From contig PWXL01000132.1 of assembly GCA_003561145.1 (NCBI GenBank), positions 1 through 45,898 of the forward strand: DNA of 45,898 nucleotides. The letters are read 5' to 3'. Source of the DNA: Candidatus Atribacteria bacterium (GTDB taxonomy: Bacteria > Atribacterota > Atribacteria > Atribacterales > Atribacteraceae). Shown here piece by piece: positions 31,109 through 40,697 of this stretch. Below the pieces are notes generated by a model. It searched no databases. It was not told where the DNA came from and saw nothing but the letters and a program-made list of their open reading frames with translations. Position numbers and translations under genes: made by a program. Position 1 is the stretch's first letter; each line of letters starts with the position of its first letter.

Positions 31109-31915
31109 TTGACCACTTCAATTATGGTTATGGGATGCGGTAACATGGGAAGTGCGATAGCGAAAGGACTGGTAAGAGCCGGGAGGCATAAAACAGAGCA
31201 CTTGGTTCTGTATGATATTGTGTGGGATAAGGCCCGGGCTCTTGGAGAAGCACTGGATATAGCATGGATACGTAACATTGACCAGCTGGAAAATCCGCCG
31301 GAGTATCTCTTTATTGCAGTGAAACCAGCGGATTTTCCGGATACTGCTGAAATTTTGGGAGAATGGCATAAGAGTGTTTTTCTCTCGGTCATGGCCGGTG
31401 TGGCAATAAAAGATGTGGCTTCCTGCCTGGGAGGGGAGAAAGGGATTGTCCGATTGATGCCGAACCTGTGTGTTGAGGTTGGTGAAGGTGTTATACCCGT
31501 TTGTTTTTCGCCATCGCTTGATATTGCCCGGCAGGAAGAGGTGTTATTCCTCCTATCCTCCCTGGGATGGGTTTTCGAGTCAGTGGAAAGTGAAATTGAT
31601 TCCCTTACCGCGTTAGGAGGGAGTGGACCTGCTTTTATCTCGCTTTTTGTGGAGGCCTTGATGGATGGAGGAGTTTACTGTGGACTCAACTGGGAAAAGG
31701 CCTTGAAGGTAACTCTGCAGACCATGCTGGGTACCGCTATTTACCTGAAGGAGTCCGGCATGCATCCGGGAGCTTTCAAGAATGCTGTGGCTTCTCCCGG
31801 GGGCACCACCATAGCGGGATTACGTAAGATCGAAGAGGGCGGGCTGCGAGCAAAAATCATGCAGGGTGTGGAAGCCGCTTACCGGAGGGCATCGAAAACC
31901 AACGATGGGGAGTGA
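31109..31915 (+). CDS. proC: Pyrroline-5-carboxylate reductase
   Basis: VMGCGNMGSAIAKGL, AVKPADF, RLMPNLCVEVGEG, ALGGSGPAFISLFVEALMDGGV, VASPGGTTIAGL. Confidence 0.95.
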   Translation: MTTSIMVMGCGNMGSAIAKGLVRAGRHKTEHLVLYDIVWDKARALGEALDIAWIRNIDQLENPPEYLFIAVKPADFPDTAEILGEWHKSVFLSVMAGVAIKDVASCLGGEKGIVRLMPNLCVEVGEGVIPVCFSPSLDIARQEEVLFLLSSLGWVFESVESEIDSLTALGGSGPAFISLFVEALMDGGVYCGLNWEKALKVTLQTMLGTAIYLKESGMHPGAFKNAVASPGGTTIAGLRKIEEGGLRAKIMQGVEAAYRRASKTNDGE

Positions 31916-31920
31916 CACTC

Positions 31921-32517
31921 ATGACCTTAAAACCGGAAGAGATCCTTGAATACGAATTCAACCGCGCTTTCAGGGGGTACAGTGAAGGTGAGGTGAATGA
32001 ATTTCTTGAGGAGATGGCAGCCCAATGGGAAGATCTCCTGCAGGAAAATGATCAACTGCAAAAGGAATGCGAAGAATTGAGAAGGCAGGTATCAGAGAGC
32101 AGGCAATACGCCGCCAAGCTGGAAGTAAGTTTAGAAGAGTGGAAAAAAGAAGGTGAAGTGGAAAAAGAGCTGGCTCGCCGTGAGTCACAAATGGTACTGA
32201 AAGAAGCGCAGCTGAAATCCCGGCAGATCATTGAGGAAGCTTTGCGTCAAAAAAAGGAGATTGAAGCGGGATATAGCGAAGCGAAAGAAAAATACAACGC
32301 TTTCCTCATCCGGTTTAAGTCTATTTTACACACTTTTCTCCAATCTGTTGAGTGGAAAGAAAAGGAATTGAGAGAAGAATTCACACAACCACCTGATGCA
32401 ACGTCCTCGCCGCATCCCCAAGAACAGAAAAGCGGCGAAGGCCACGCTTCTCCCCGTGAAGAGATTTCAAGATTTTCCCTCGATGACTTTCGTGATGAAG
32501 ATTACAAGGAAAGCTGA
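31921..32517 (+). CDS. divIVA: DivIVA-domain protein
   Basis: LKPEEILEYEFNRAFRGYSEGEVNEFLEEM followed by coiled coil. Confidence 0.9.
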   Translation: MTLKPEEILEYEFNRAFRGYSEGEVNEFLEEMAAQWEDLLQENDQLQKECEELRRQVSESRQYAAKLEVSLEEWKKEGEVEKELARRESQMVLKEAQLKSRQIIEEALRQKKEIEAGYSEAKEKYNAFLIRFKSILHTFLQSVEWKEKELREEFTQPPDATSSPHPQEQKSGEGHASPREEISRFSLDDFRDEDYKES

Positions 32518-33014
32518 TGCAGGGTCTTGTACTGTTGAGGAAAACCATCCTTTTTTTCTTACTCGCTTTTTTACCTGTTTTTCTAATGGATCAGCTCACC
32601 AAGAGTTGGGCCTTGCAGAATCTTCCTCATACCCCGATTGTTGTGATAGAGGGTATTTTTGAACTCAAAATCCGCAGGAATTACGGGAGCGCTTTTGGGC
32701 TGTTCAGTTTGGATCCGGCGTGGTATGTGTTGATAGCAATTGTTGTTACGGTGGTTTTTCTCTGGTTTTTGAAAAGAAGAAGCGACAACCCCAGGGGTCT
32801 TTTAGCGGGCGGGAGCGGCCTCTTCCTTGCCGGGGTATGGGGGAATCAACTTGACCGCTTGCATTACGGATACGTAGTCGATTTTTTAGAACCTTCGTTT
32901 TGGCCCACTTTCAACGTTGCGGATCTTGGCATAACCATTGGACTGATACTGGTGGTATGGGATTTTTGGAGAAGGGAATATTACAGTGAGGAGAGAGAAG
33001 ATACAGGTCTATGA
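32517..33014 (+). CDS. lspA: Lipoprotein signal peptidase
   Basis: DQLTKSWA, RRNYGSAFGLF, GNQLDRLHYGYVVDFLE, FNVADLGITIG. Confidence 0.95.
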   Translation: MQGLVLLRKTILFFLLAFLPVFLMDQLTKSWALQNLPHTPIVVIEGIFELKIRRNYGSAFGLFSLDPAWYVLIAIVVTVVFLWFLKRRSDNPRGLLAGGSGLFLAGVWGNQLDRLHYGYVVDFLEPSFWPTFNVADLGITIGLILVVWDFWRREYYSEEREDTGL

Positions 33015-33891
33015 CGAGGGTTTCTGCCGGTTGGATACTTGGCTGGCCAAACAATACAACGATATTTCGCGTTCCGTTCTGGCACGGCTCATCAGGAAAG
33101 GTCATCTTCGTGTCAACAGACAAGCGGTGAAAAAGGCAAGTTACCTGGTCCGGCCAGGAGATGTTTTGGAAATACACTGGCCCGCTGAAGACTGCAGTAC
33201 TCCACTCCCCGAAAGACTTCCGCTGGATGTTATTTTTGAGGATAATGACATAATTGCTGTAAACAAGAGGGCCGGAATGATCGTTCACCCGGTGACACCC
33301 TTCCAAAGAGGAACCCTGATCAATGCTTTACTTGGTCATAAAATCAAACTTTCCCGCTACGGATTACCAATGAGGCCGGGTATTGTCCATCGTTTGGATA
33401 AAGATACATCCGGTGTCCTGGTGGTGGCCAAAACTGATAATGCATATATACATCTGGTTCGGCAATTCAAGGAGAGGGCGATGGGAAAAATATATCTGGC
33501 TGTTGTTCGGGGACACTTCAAAGGAGCTCAATCCATTGAATCCCGCATTGGACGAAGCAGAACTCAGCCTCGCTTGATGAAAACCCTTCCACGTGGAGGA
33601 CGGGAGGCGCTTACCCGGGTGTGTGTTCTTCGAACGGGAAGAGACCATAGTTTGCTGTTGGTTCAACCGGAAACCGGTCGTACCCACCAAATTCGTGTTC
33701 ACTTGAGCTCTCAGGGTTTTCCCCTGGCCGGGGACAGAGACTACGGTGGGCCCTCACATGATGAATATTTTTCGCGTCATGCACTGCATGCCTTCTCTCT
33801 TTCCCTGCTCCATCCTGTAAATGGAAAGATGTATCACTTTTCCGCGGCCCTTCCCCGGGATATGGGCGAATTCATACGCGATATGCTATAG
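32986..33891 (+). CDS. rluD: RluD-family pseudouridine synthase
   Basis: S4-like N-terminus, PGIVHRLDKDTSGVLVVAK, GRTHQIRVHLSSQGFPLAGDRDYGG. Confidence 0.94.
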   Translation: MRREKIQVYDEGFCRLDTWLAKQYNDISRSVLARLIRKGHLRVNRQAVKKASYLVRPGDVLEIHWPAEDCSTPLPERLPLDVIFEDNDIIAVNKRAGMIVHPVTPFQRGTLINALLGHKIKLSRYGLPMRPGIVHRLDKDTSGVLVVAKTDNAYIHLVRQFKERAMGKIYLAVVRGHFKGAQSIESRIGRSRTQPRLMKTLPRGGREALTRVCVLRTGRDHSLLLVQPETGRTHQIRVHLSSQGFPLAGDRDYGGPSHDEYFSRHALHAFSLSLLHPVNGKMYHFSAALPRDMGEFIRDML

Positions 33892-35619
33892 TTACCTGGT
33901 TTTTTTCCTTCCTGGACGGATAAGTTCAGGGGGTATGCCGGGTTGAACAATCAAGCTCTTTTCATGTCGATAGGTTACTTTCCCTATTCCTGCACCGGGA
34001 ATAAAGCGGAGATACTTGACACGGGTAAATAGTATTTCTGCTTTTGCAGACATCCGGGCAGGAGAATACTGAGCGGCAACACGGGCTGCCCGTTCTATAT
34101 CAGGATCAATTGATTCGTCAAATGAGGAAATTTTCAACACCACATGGGAGCCGGGCAGATCCTGTACGTGGAACCAGTAATCCCCTTTCGCAGCGATTTT
34201 GGATACCAAAATATGGTTGGCATGCTCATTTCTGCCTATCAATATTTCGTTACCCAGGGGAGTGCGGTAGCGCTCAATGGTAGGTGTTGCACTTGAAAGA
34301 CCATGTGTCTGGGTGTGTTCCTGTATTTCTTCTTTTTCAGGCGGTTTTTCGTTTTCCAGGAGGGCTCGTTTTTTTTTCTCCAGGCGCTTGAGAGTATCAT
34401 TTAAGTGTCTATTGCGTTGCAGTGCTTTTCGATACCGGCGGAAGTATTTTTGCATATTGCCCACCCTGTCTAATTTTGGATCCAAGGGAATTATTACGTT
34501 TTCAAGGGTATCGGAAAAAAGGTTGGTCAGTGTGACACTGTCCGGCCCTTCTTTGAAATCTGGTAAGTCCGTATATACTTTCAATAACTCCCCGGACGTT
34601 TGAAGACGCTTAAGCTCGGCGGGTGGGATCATCAAGGCGTTGACTTTTTCCTTCTCTTTGCGAAGGTATGATAGCTCTTTCTGCATAAATGCTTTTCTTT
34701 GTTTCTCTGCTTGCATATGTTGTGCCCAATAGCGGGTTTCCCGGTGAAGGAACTCAATGGACTCGTTCATGGTGGAATATGTCTGGGCGGGTGGAGAGGG
34801 AAAGAGAGAGGTTGGGAACCAGGCAATCCCCAGCGGACGGTCGTTGCCTGGATCACGGTACACACCAACCCGGTAAGATTTTTCACATAAGGGCTTTATA
34901 AGATCTTTAAGAACCAGGGATGCGTTTTCAGAAGAAAAAACCGGATCTTTCCCAGGCATGATTTTCTCTACACAAGCTCGGGCCAAGAAGGGTCCAACTC
35001 CATCTACTTCATGCACAAGCCAGGATACCAGTTCTTCCGCCGTGGGAAAATAATGTTTTTCCCCGGGTCCATCGAAAACGAAGTCAATGGGGTCTCTACA
35101 CAGTCCCCGTTGCGGGGGAAGGCGGTACGGGTGTCCGGGAAGAACGGTACGGTACCGGCTCATGCTTTCCGGAACATGCCGGAAAGCCCCCAATATTTGG
35201 TGTTCAGCCTGCCCGGAAGCAAGGATGCAATTAGCGTTGCGACCGGTCAGCTCTATAAAAAGTGAAAAATTGGTGTGGAGCCCCCACAGCTTGAGATTAG
35301 AGAGAGAGACTTTCATTATTCGGTCCCAGCCAAGCTGTTCAATGGCACCTATTGATGCACCGCTCAGGTATTTATTCAATATTCGTTCCCAACCGGTTCC
35401 CGTAAGTTTCTCTCCGGATGGTTTCTCCTGTGAAATGAAAACACCGCTCATGTCTGGTTTGAGAGAAATAACCAAATAGCTTGATACCCCACGGTGATGA
35501 AGCTGAAAAACAGTTTCCCTGTGAGGAGTGACAATCACGCGCTGTATCCGCGAATTATGGCAGAAAACTTCCAATTCCTCAATCAGAGTTCGCAATGGAA
35601 TGCCTTCAAGGGTTCTCAT
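33892..35619 (-). CDS. rqcH: RqcH/NFACT-family protein (Rqc2 homologue)
   Basis: N-terminal NFACT-N (TLEGIPLRTLIEEL, NLKLWGLHTNFSLFIELTGRNANCIL), coiled coils, NFACT-R (EILIGRNEHANHILVSKIAAKGDYWFHVQDLPGSHVVLK). Confidence 0.93.
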   Translation of the reverse strand: MRTLEGIPLRTLIEELEVFCHNSRIQRVIVTPHRETVFQLHHRGVSSYLVISLKPDMSGVFISQEKPSGEKLTGTGWERILNKYLSGASIGAIEQLGWDRIMKVSLSNLKLWGLHTNFSLFIELTGRNANCILASGQAEHQILGAFRHVPESMSRYRTVLPGHPYRLPPQRGLCRDPIDFVFDGPGEKHYFPTAEELVSWLVHEVDGVGPFLARACVEKIMPGKDPVFSSENASLVLKDLIKPLCEKSYRVGVYRDPGNDRPLGIAWFPTSLFPSPPAQTYSTMNESIEFLHRETRYWAQHMQAEKQRKAFMQKELSYLRKEKEKVNALMIPPAELKRLQTSGELLKVYTDLPDFKEGPDSVTLTNLFSDTLENVIIPLDPKLDRVGNMQKYFRRYRKALQRNRHLNDTLKRLEKKKRALLENEKPPEKEEIQEHTQTHGLSSATPTIERYRTPLGNEILIGRNEHANHILVSKIAAKGDYWFHVQDLPGSHVVLKISSFDESIDPDIERAARVAAQYSPARMSAKAEILFTRVKYLRFIPGAGIGKVTYRHEKSLIVQPGIPPELIRPGRKKTR

Positions 35620-35636
35620 AGTTACTTTCGAGTTCG

Positions 35637-35665
35637 TTGACAGGATTTGTAATATTCAATACTAT
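35637..35665 (+). promoter_or_regulatory. Candidate sigma-70/SigA-type promoter upstream of yicC
   Basis: TTGACA (35637-35642), 17-bp spacer, TACTAT (35660-35665); in the divergent rqcH/yicC intergenic region. Confidence 0.6.
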
Positions 35666-35721
35666 TATATATTATTCTTCAAAGGGGATAACAAGCTTCT
35701 ATCCAGTAAAGGGGATCTTTG

Positions 35722-36594
35722 ATGAACAGTATGACTGGTTTTGGTTTCGCGGAAGGCAATGGAGACCTGGGATTTTACAGGGTGCATATGAAAAGTTTGA
35801 ACCATAGATTTTGCGATGTCCATCTCCGCTTTCCCCGCGAACTCGCTATGTGGGAAGAGTCACTCATGGCCTATATACGGGAAAGGGTATCCCGCGGAAA
35901 GATAGAAGTACGTATCAATTTTGAGCCCAGGACCGAAGCTTTTTCTGTAGAAACCAACACCTCTCTTGCCCGTTCTTTTCTTGAGGGGTTGCGCCAGATT
36001 TCACAGGACCTTCATATTCCTTTTGAGCCGGACTTAAAGATCCTGCTGCAAGTCGGAGAAATCATACAATTGAAAAAAGACGATCAGCAATGGAATGAAG
36101 AGTGGAAACACTTTCTTTTTCTGCTTGATGAAGCTTTTCACTCTTTCCAAACATTCAGGGAAAATGAGGGTAAAGCCTTACAAGACGATCTGCAGAATCT
36201 GTTGCACAGGATACATGAGAGTATCCGGGCAATAGAAATGAATGCCGGTGAAGTCAAGGAGAGCTACCGTAAAAAACTCACTCAAAAAGTTCAGGAGATA
36301 CTGCCGCATTCTCCTGTCAACGAAGCACTGTTAGCGCAGGAATTAGTGTACTACGTGGAAAGAAGTGATATCCACGAAGAGATTATCCGTATGAGTTCTC
36401 ATCTCGCCCGAATGGAAAAACTTCTTTCTCAAACAGGTGCCGTGGGGAGGGAGCTCGAGTTCGTCTTGCAGGAAATGAACCGGGAGGTGAATACCATCGG
36501 TTCTAAAACTGGAAGTGCTGCCATCTCATCTTTGGTGATCGACATGAAGTCCGTTTTGGAAAAGATGAGGGAACAGATCCAGAATGTGGAGTGA
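35722..36594 (+). CDS. YicC family endoribonuclease
   Basis: MNSMTGFGFAEG, VHMKSLNHRFCDVHLRFP, C-terminal REVNTIGSKTGSAAISSLVIDMKSVLEKMREQIQNVE; upstream of gmk. Confidence 0.95.
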   Translation: MNSMTGFGFAEGNGDLGFYRVHMKSLNHRFCDVHLRFPRELAMWEESLMAYIRERVSRGKIEVRINFEPRTEAFSVETNTSLARSFLEGLRQISQDLHIPFEPDLKILLQVGEIIQLKKDDQQWNEEWKHFLFLLDEAFHSFQTFRENEGKALQDDLQNLLHRIHESIRAIEMNAGEVKESYRKKLTQKVQEILPHSPVNEALLAQELVYYVERSDIHEEIIRMSSHLARMEKLLSQTGAVGRELEFVLQEMNREVNTIGSKTGSAAISSLVIDMKSVLEKMREQIQNVE

Positions 36595-37166
36595 AGCGCA
36601 TGCCGGGACTTGTTTTTATCGTCTCTGGTCCTTCGGGTGTAGGTAAAAGCACACTTCGGAAAGAGGTCATGTCCCGCTGTGACAATTTGAAATACTCGGT
36701 TTCATACACGACACGTCCTCCACGCAAGGGAGAGCAGGAAGGAGTTGATTACACCTTCATTTCTCATGATACATTCACAAAGATGAGGGATGAGGGCAAA
36801 TTTGCCGAGTGGGCAAGGGTTCATGGCAACTATTACGGAACGCCGATTGAACCTATTGTACGCTGGACAGAAGAGGGTTTTGACGTAATTCTCGAGATTG
36901 ATGTTCAAGGTGCAATGCAGGTAAAAAACTCTTTTCCTGAAGAAGTATTTGTTTTTATTGCTCCTCCTTCACTTGCTGATCTCGAAAAAAGGTTGCGTTG
37001 GCGAAAGACTGACCATGAAGATGACATTTTACTGCGCATGACACATGCCCATCTTGAGCTTGACGCCGTTCGTGATTACAATTACCTGGTTGTCAATGAG
37101 CGGCTGGAGGAAGCTGTAAAAAAATTTCATGCCATTATTCTTGCAGAGAGATGCAGGATTCGGTGA
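36591..37166 (+). CDS. gmk: Guanylate kinase
   Basis: VSGPSGVGKST, YSVSYTTRPPRKGEQEGVDYTF, YYGTP, DVILEIDVQGAMQVK. Confidence 0.97.
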   Translation: MKRMPGLVFIVSGPSGVGKSTLRKEVMSRCDNLKYSVSYTTRPPRKGEQEGVDYTFISHDTFTKMRDEGKFAEWARVHGNYYGTPIEPIVRWTEEGFDVILEIDVQGAMQVKNSFPEEVFVFIAPPSLADLEKRLRWRKTDHEDDILLRMTHAHLELDAVRDYNYLVVNERLEEAVKKFHAIILAERCRIR

Positions 37167-37200
37167 TGAGAAGCAAAGTATATGCAGGGAGGTGACTCGA

Positions 37201-37398
37201 ATGTTGGACATTGACACATTGGTTGATAAAACCGGCAATCGATATGTACTTGCAACCATTGTTGCCAAAAGGGCAAAGCAATTAAACGAAGGGGCGACCC
37301 CAATGGCTCCTATAGAGGGAATTCATAAACCTCTCTTTATTGCTCTACAAGAGATCCAAAAGAAAGAGGGTTCCATGGAACTGGCAGAAGAGTCATGA
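37201..37398 (+). CDS. rpoZ: RNA polymerase omega subunit
   Basis: KTGNRYVLATIVAKRAKQL, KPLFIALQEI; between gmk and coaBC; GGAGGTG SD before ATG 37201. Confidence 0.9.
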   Translation: MLDIDTLVDKTGNRYVLATIVAKRAKQLNEGATPMAPIEGIHKPLFIALQEIQKKEGSMELAEES

Positions 37399-38612
37399 TA
37401 TTTCATCCCCCTGACTTCTGGGACGGCCGGAAAATATTATTTGGTGTCAGTGGCGGTGTCGCAGCCTATAAATCAGCGAGCGTGGTGAGTGCCCTGGTTC
37501 GTGGAGGGGCCGAGGTGCGTGTGGTAATGACGCGACATGCCATGAAGCTTGTTGGACGAGCCACCTTCGAAGCCTTGAGCGGTAAGCCTGTGTACAGTCG
37601 TGTTTTTGGAGAAGGGGGAGAGATTCACCACATTACCGCTGTGAGAGAAAGCGATTGTGTTTTCGTGGCACCGGCTACTGCAAACCTCTTAGGTAAAATG
37701 GCTGCTGGTATAGCTGACGATTTGTTGAGTACCCTGATACTGGTGGATGAAAAAAAGGTGGTGCTAGCCCCTGCGATGAATACCGGAATGTGGGAGAGCA
37801 CCGCCGTTCAAGAAAACCTGATACGTCTGCGTGAGCGGGGTATACGGGTCATTGAACCCGCTGAAGGGTGGCTTGCCTGCCGTGAAACAGGGAAGGGAAG
37901 AATGCCCGACCTGGAACCGCTGCTGGAGGAGTTGTATTGTCTGTTACATAGTCCGCGTTTGCTGGAGGGAAAAAAGGCTTTGGTGATATCCGGTCCTACC
38001 CGGGAGTGGTTGGATCCTGTGCGTTTTTTATCCAACCCTTCGAGTGGGATAATGGGAGGATCTTTTGCAGGGGTATTACGGGCTCATGGAGCCGATGTGC
38101 GGATGATCAGCGGACCGGTTGCCGGCAGACAACCGGTAGGGATTCAGGTGACAGAGGTGGAAACAGCCACAGAAATGGCTCAAGCAGCAGAAAAGTTTTT
38201 TCCCTGGTGTGAAATATGTATAATGGCCGCCGCAGTGAGTGACTACAGGCCGGTTACATGCTCTCCCAAAAAGATGAAAAGGGGGAAAAGTGAAGAAATG
38301 ACAGTAACTTTAGCTGCCAATCCTGACATTCTTGCCCTATTGGGAGCAAGAAAAGGTGGAAGGGTATTGGTGGGTTTCTGTGCCGAGACCGAAGAGGAAG
38401 CCTTGTTGACCGAGGGAAAGAGAAAACTCAAGGAAAAAAATGCGGATTGTATGGTGTCCAACCTGGTGGGCGGACATGGTGAGGGCTTTGGCATGGTACC
38501 AGTGAGAGGGGTGCTTCTGGACCGGTTTGGAAACCACGTTCCCATTCAGGGCACCGACAAATTTTCTTTGGCCGAAACGGTTGTTTCTCGTGTAGCGTCC
38601 CTTTTGCAGTGA
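37395..38612 (+). CDS. coaBC: Bifunctional phosphopantothenoylcysteine decarboxylase/phosphopantothenate-cysteine ligase
   Basis: FGVSGGVAAYKSASVVSAL, PAMNTGMWE, GWLACRETGKGRM, ISGPTREWLDPVRFLSNPSSG, AAAVSDYRP. Confidence 0.96.
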   Translation: MIFHPPDFWDGRKILFGVSGGVAAYKSASVVSALVRGGAEVRVVMTRHAMKLVGRATFEALSGKPVYSRVFGEGGEIHHITAVRESDCVFVAPATANLLGKMAAGIADDLLSTLILVDEKKVVLAPAMNTGMWESTAVQENLIRLRERGIRVIEPAEGWLACRETGKGRMPDLEPLLEELYCLLHSPRLLEGKKALVISGPTREWLDPVRFLSNPSSGIMGGSFAGVLRAHGADVRMISGPVAGRQPVGIQVTEVETATEMAQAAEKFFPWCEICIMAAAVSDYRPVTCSPKKMKRGKSEEMTVTLAANPDILALLGARKGGRVLVGFCAETEEEALLTEGKRKLKEKNADCMVSNLVGGHGEGFGMVPVRGVLLDRFGNHVPIQGTDKFSLAETVVSRVASLLQ

Positions 38613-40648
38613 TTTCTCCACGATCTTCCTCCTCAGAGCCCCTGGTTGAGGTAGCGGTTCCCCTCCCGGTATTTCAAAGTTTTACGTATAGACTTCCAGA
38701 TGACATGGCGGGATCAGTTCGGGAGGGAGATGTAGTAGAGGTGACCGTAGGAAAAAAATTAACACGTGGTTGTGTTATCGGTTTCCCGGACCGGGTACAA
38801 CAAACCTTTACCATCAAGAATGTGGTGGGGCGTTATCCATGGCGGTCGCTTGCACCCTGGCAATTATCTTTAGCCCGTAGTGTTGCGATGGATAGTTTTT
38901 CTCCCTTTGGTGAAACATTAAGTTTATTTATTCCAAGTGTCAATGCTCCCTGGAGGCAGGATGCTCAAACACGTGTTTTCCCTACCGAAACAACCTGTCA
39001 GGAAATGAATGAATCACTGCTTCCGGTGAGTGGCACAAACTTGTTGTTATTCAGGGAAGCAGCGGGTGTCAGTAGAACCAGGATCGCCACCTTGATTAAC
39101 AGGAACACACTCCGTGTCGAGCCGGAATCCTTCGATCCGCTCCCTCTGCCGACTTTTCCTCGTGAAATTCCACGCTGGTGGAAGATCCCGTTCCGTGAAG
39201 AGCGGGAGGTGTTCCTGGGTGATAGAATAAATGAGTCGATACGCAAAAGTCAGAAAATGGTTGTGATATTTCCTGACCGGCATTCTCTCTCATGGGGGCA
39301 GCATTTTCTCACGGAAAAATTCCCAACAGTGAAGCTGGTTGTTTTTCACGGAAAACAAACCCCCCGTCAACGTTTTGTACTGGCCAAAAGGGTTGAAGAG
39401 GGGGATTACCAGGTGTTGGCCGGTACGCACCCCGTACTCTTTTTTCCTGTAGGAGAATCCTATAATCATATTGTGTTTGATCCGGAGGAACGCGGGCATT
39501 TTTCCGACCGCTCTCCCCGTTATAGCTCACTCCGGGTGTTGTTGGAAAAAATCCGTCTCACCGGCGGGAGATTAGATGCAGTCGGTGTCGCACCTGACAT
39601 CACCATGGCTCACTATCTTTCCGAGGGTCGGTTTCGTGTTGAAAAAACCTTCATACAAGCAAAAGCGAAAAGAGTAAATACCATCTTACAAGGGGAGCTC
39701 AAAAAACCGCTCACACTTGCTTTGCGTAAAGAGATGGCACAGGTAATTTCAAGGCAGGGAACAGCCGTCTTGTGGGTTCAAAAAAAGGGATATTCCCCGG
39801 CACTGGGGTGCCGGGATTGCGGTTTTTTTTATATGTGTCCGCACTGTGAGGTGGCTTACCGCTACTACAAAAATAAGAGTGTTCTGAATTGCTCTTTGTG
39901 TGGAAGGGAGTGTCTCAGTGATGACCGTTGTCCTTCCTGTGGTGGAGCATGGCTTACACCCTGGGGACAAGGCGTAGAGCGCATGGTTCATGAAGTACGC
40001 AGGAGTTTTCCCGGTACAAAGGTTGTGCAGGCTGAAGGTGAAGGTGGTTTCAGTGAAAAAGAGATACCATTCGGTACAGGAGTGATTGTTGTAGGAACTG
40101 AAGCTGTATTGAGGGAAACACTTCTCCGGCGGTCCCTGCTTTTTGCCGTTATATCTCTTGAAGAATGGGTTGTGCTTCCTGATTACAGGGTAAAATCGAT
40201 ATTTTACCAGAAAATTCGAAAAGCGCTCACCTGGTTGGGTCGGGATGTGAAGGGGGAAGCGGTCTTTTTCATCCAGGTTTCACCACACTACCACCATGAA
40301 GCGGATAACGTATTATCTTCTCCCGGAGAGTTTTTCATGAAAGAGCTTACCCACCGCAAGCACCTGCAGTATCCACCCGTTTTTTCAATTCTCAGGGTAG
40401 TGGCTACCGGGCGGAATAGTGACGCTCGGCAACGGGTTCTAAGAAAAGCGAGAAAAAGTCTTGAAAATGATGGGTTTCGGGTTTTCGGTCCTCTTCCTTC
40501 GGCAGGTACTCGCCGGGAAGGAGTTTTTTCCGATGAACTGGTTATTCAATATGCTCATCAAAGCCTGGAGAAACTCTATTCTCTTGTTGCCTCTGCTTTT
40601 CCGGCTCGAAGGGTAACGGGGATTCGGATAGATTTTGAACCCGACTGA
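38609..40648 (+). CDS. priA: PriA-family primosomal protein with degenerate helicase motifs
   Basis: N-terminal VEVAVPLPVFQSFTYRLPDDM, zinc-binding region CRDCGFFYMCPHC...CSLCGRECLSDDRCPSC, C-terminal YPPVFSILRVVATGR...GPLPSAG; between coaBC and def. Confidence 0.88.
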   Translation: MISPRSSSSEPLVEVAVPLPVFQSFTYRLPDDMAGSVREGDVVEVTVGKKLTRGCVIGFPDRVQQTFTIKNVVGRYPWRSLAPWQLSLARSVAMDSFSPFGETLSLFIPSVNAPWRQDAQTRVFPTETTCQEMNESLLPVSGTNLLLFREAAGVSRTRIATLINRNTLRVEPESFDPLPLPTFPREIPRWWKIPFREEREVFLGDRINESIRKSQKMVVIFPDRHSLSWGQHFLTEKFPTVKLVVFHGKQTPRQRFVLAKRVEEGDYQVLAGTHPVLFFPVGESYNHIVFDPEERGHFSDRSPRYSSLRVLLEKIRLTGGRLDAVGVAPDITMAHYLSEGRFRVEKTFIQAKAKRVNTILQGELKKPLTLALRKEMAQVISRQGTAVLWVQKKGYSPALGCRDCGFFYMCPHCEVAYRYYKNKSVLNCSLCGRECLSDDRCPSCGGAWLTPWGQGVERMVHEVRRSFPGTKVVQAEGEGGFSEKEIPFGTGVIVVGTEAVLRETLLRRSLLFAVISLEEWVVLPDYRVKSIFYQKIRKALTWLGRDVKGEAVFFIQVSPHYHHEADNVLSSPGEFFMKELTHRKHLQYPPVFSILRVVATGRNSDARQRVLRKARKSLENDGFRVFGPLPSAGTRREGVFSDELVIQYAHQSLEKLYSLVASAFPARRVTGIRIDFEPD

Positions 40649-40697
40649 ACAATACAACAGTGGCGGGTATATATTGAGAGTTGGAAAGGAATGTGTA

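Noticed and set aside
33880-33930. Bidirectional terminator at the rluD/rqcH junction (T-run at 33899)
   Set aside because: The T-run encodes the Lys-rich C-terminus of rqcH and no convincing GC-rich stem precedes it
38609-40648. PriA as a pseudogene
   Set aside because: The ORF is uninterrupted, in the expected neighbourhood, and keeps zinc-binding and terminal domains; motif loss looks lineage-specific and not like decay by frameshift
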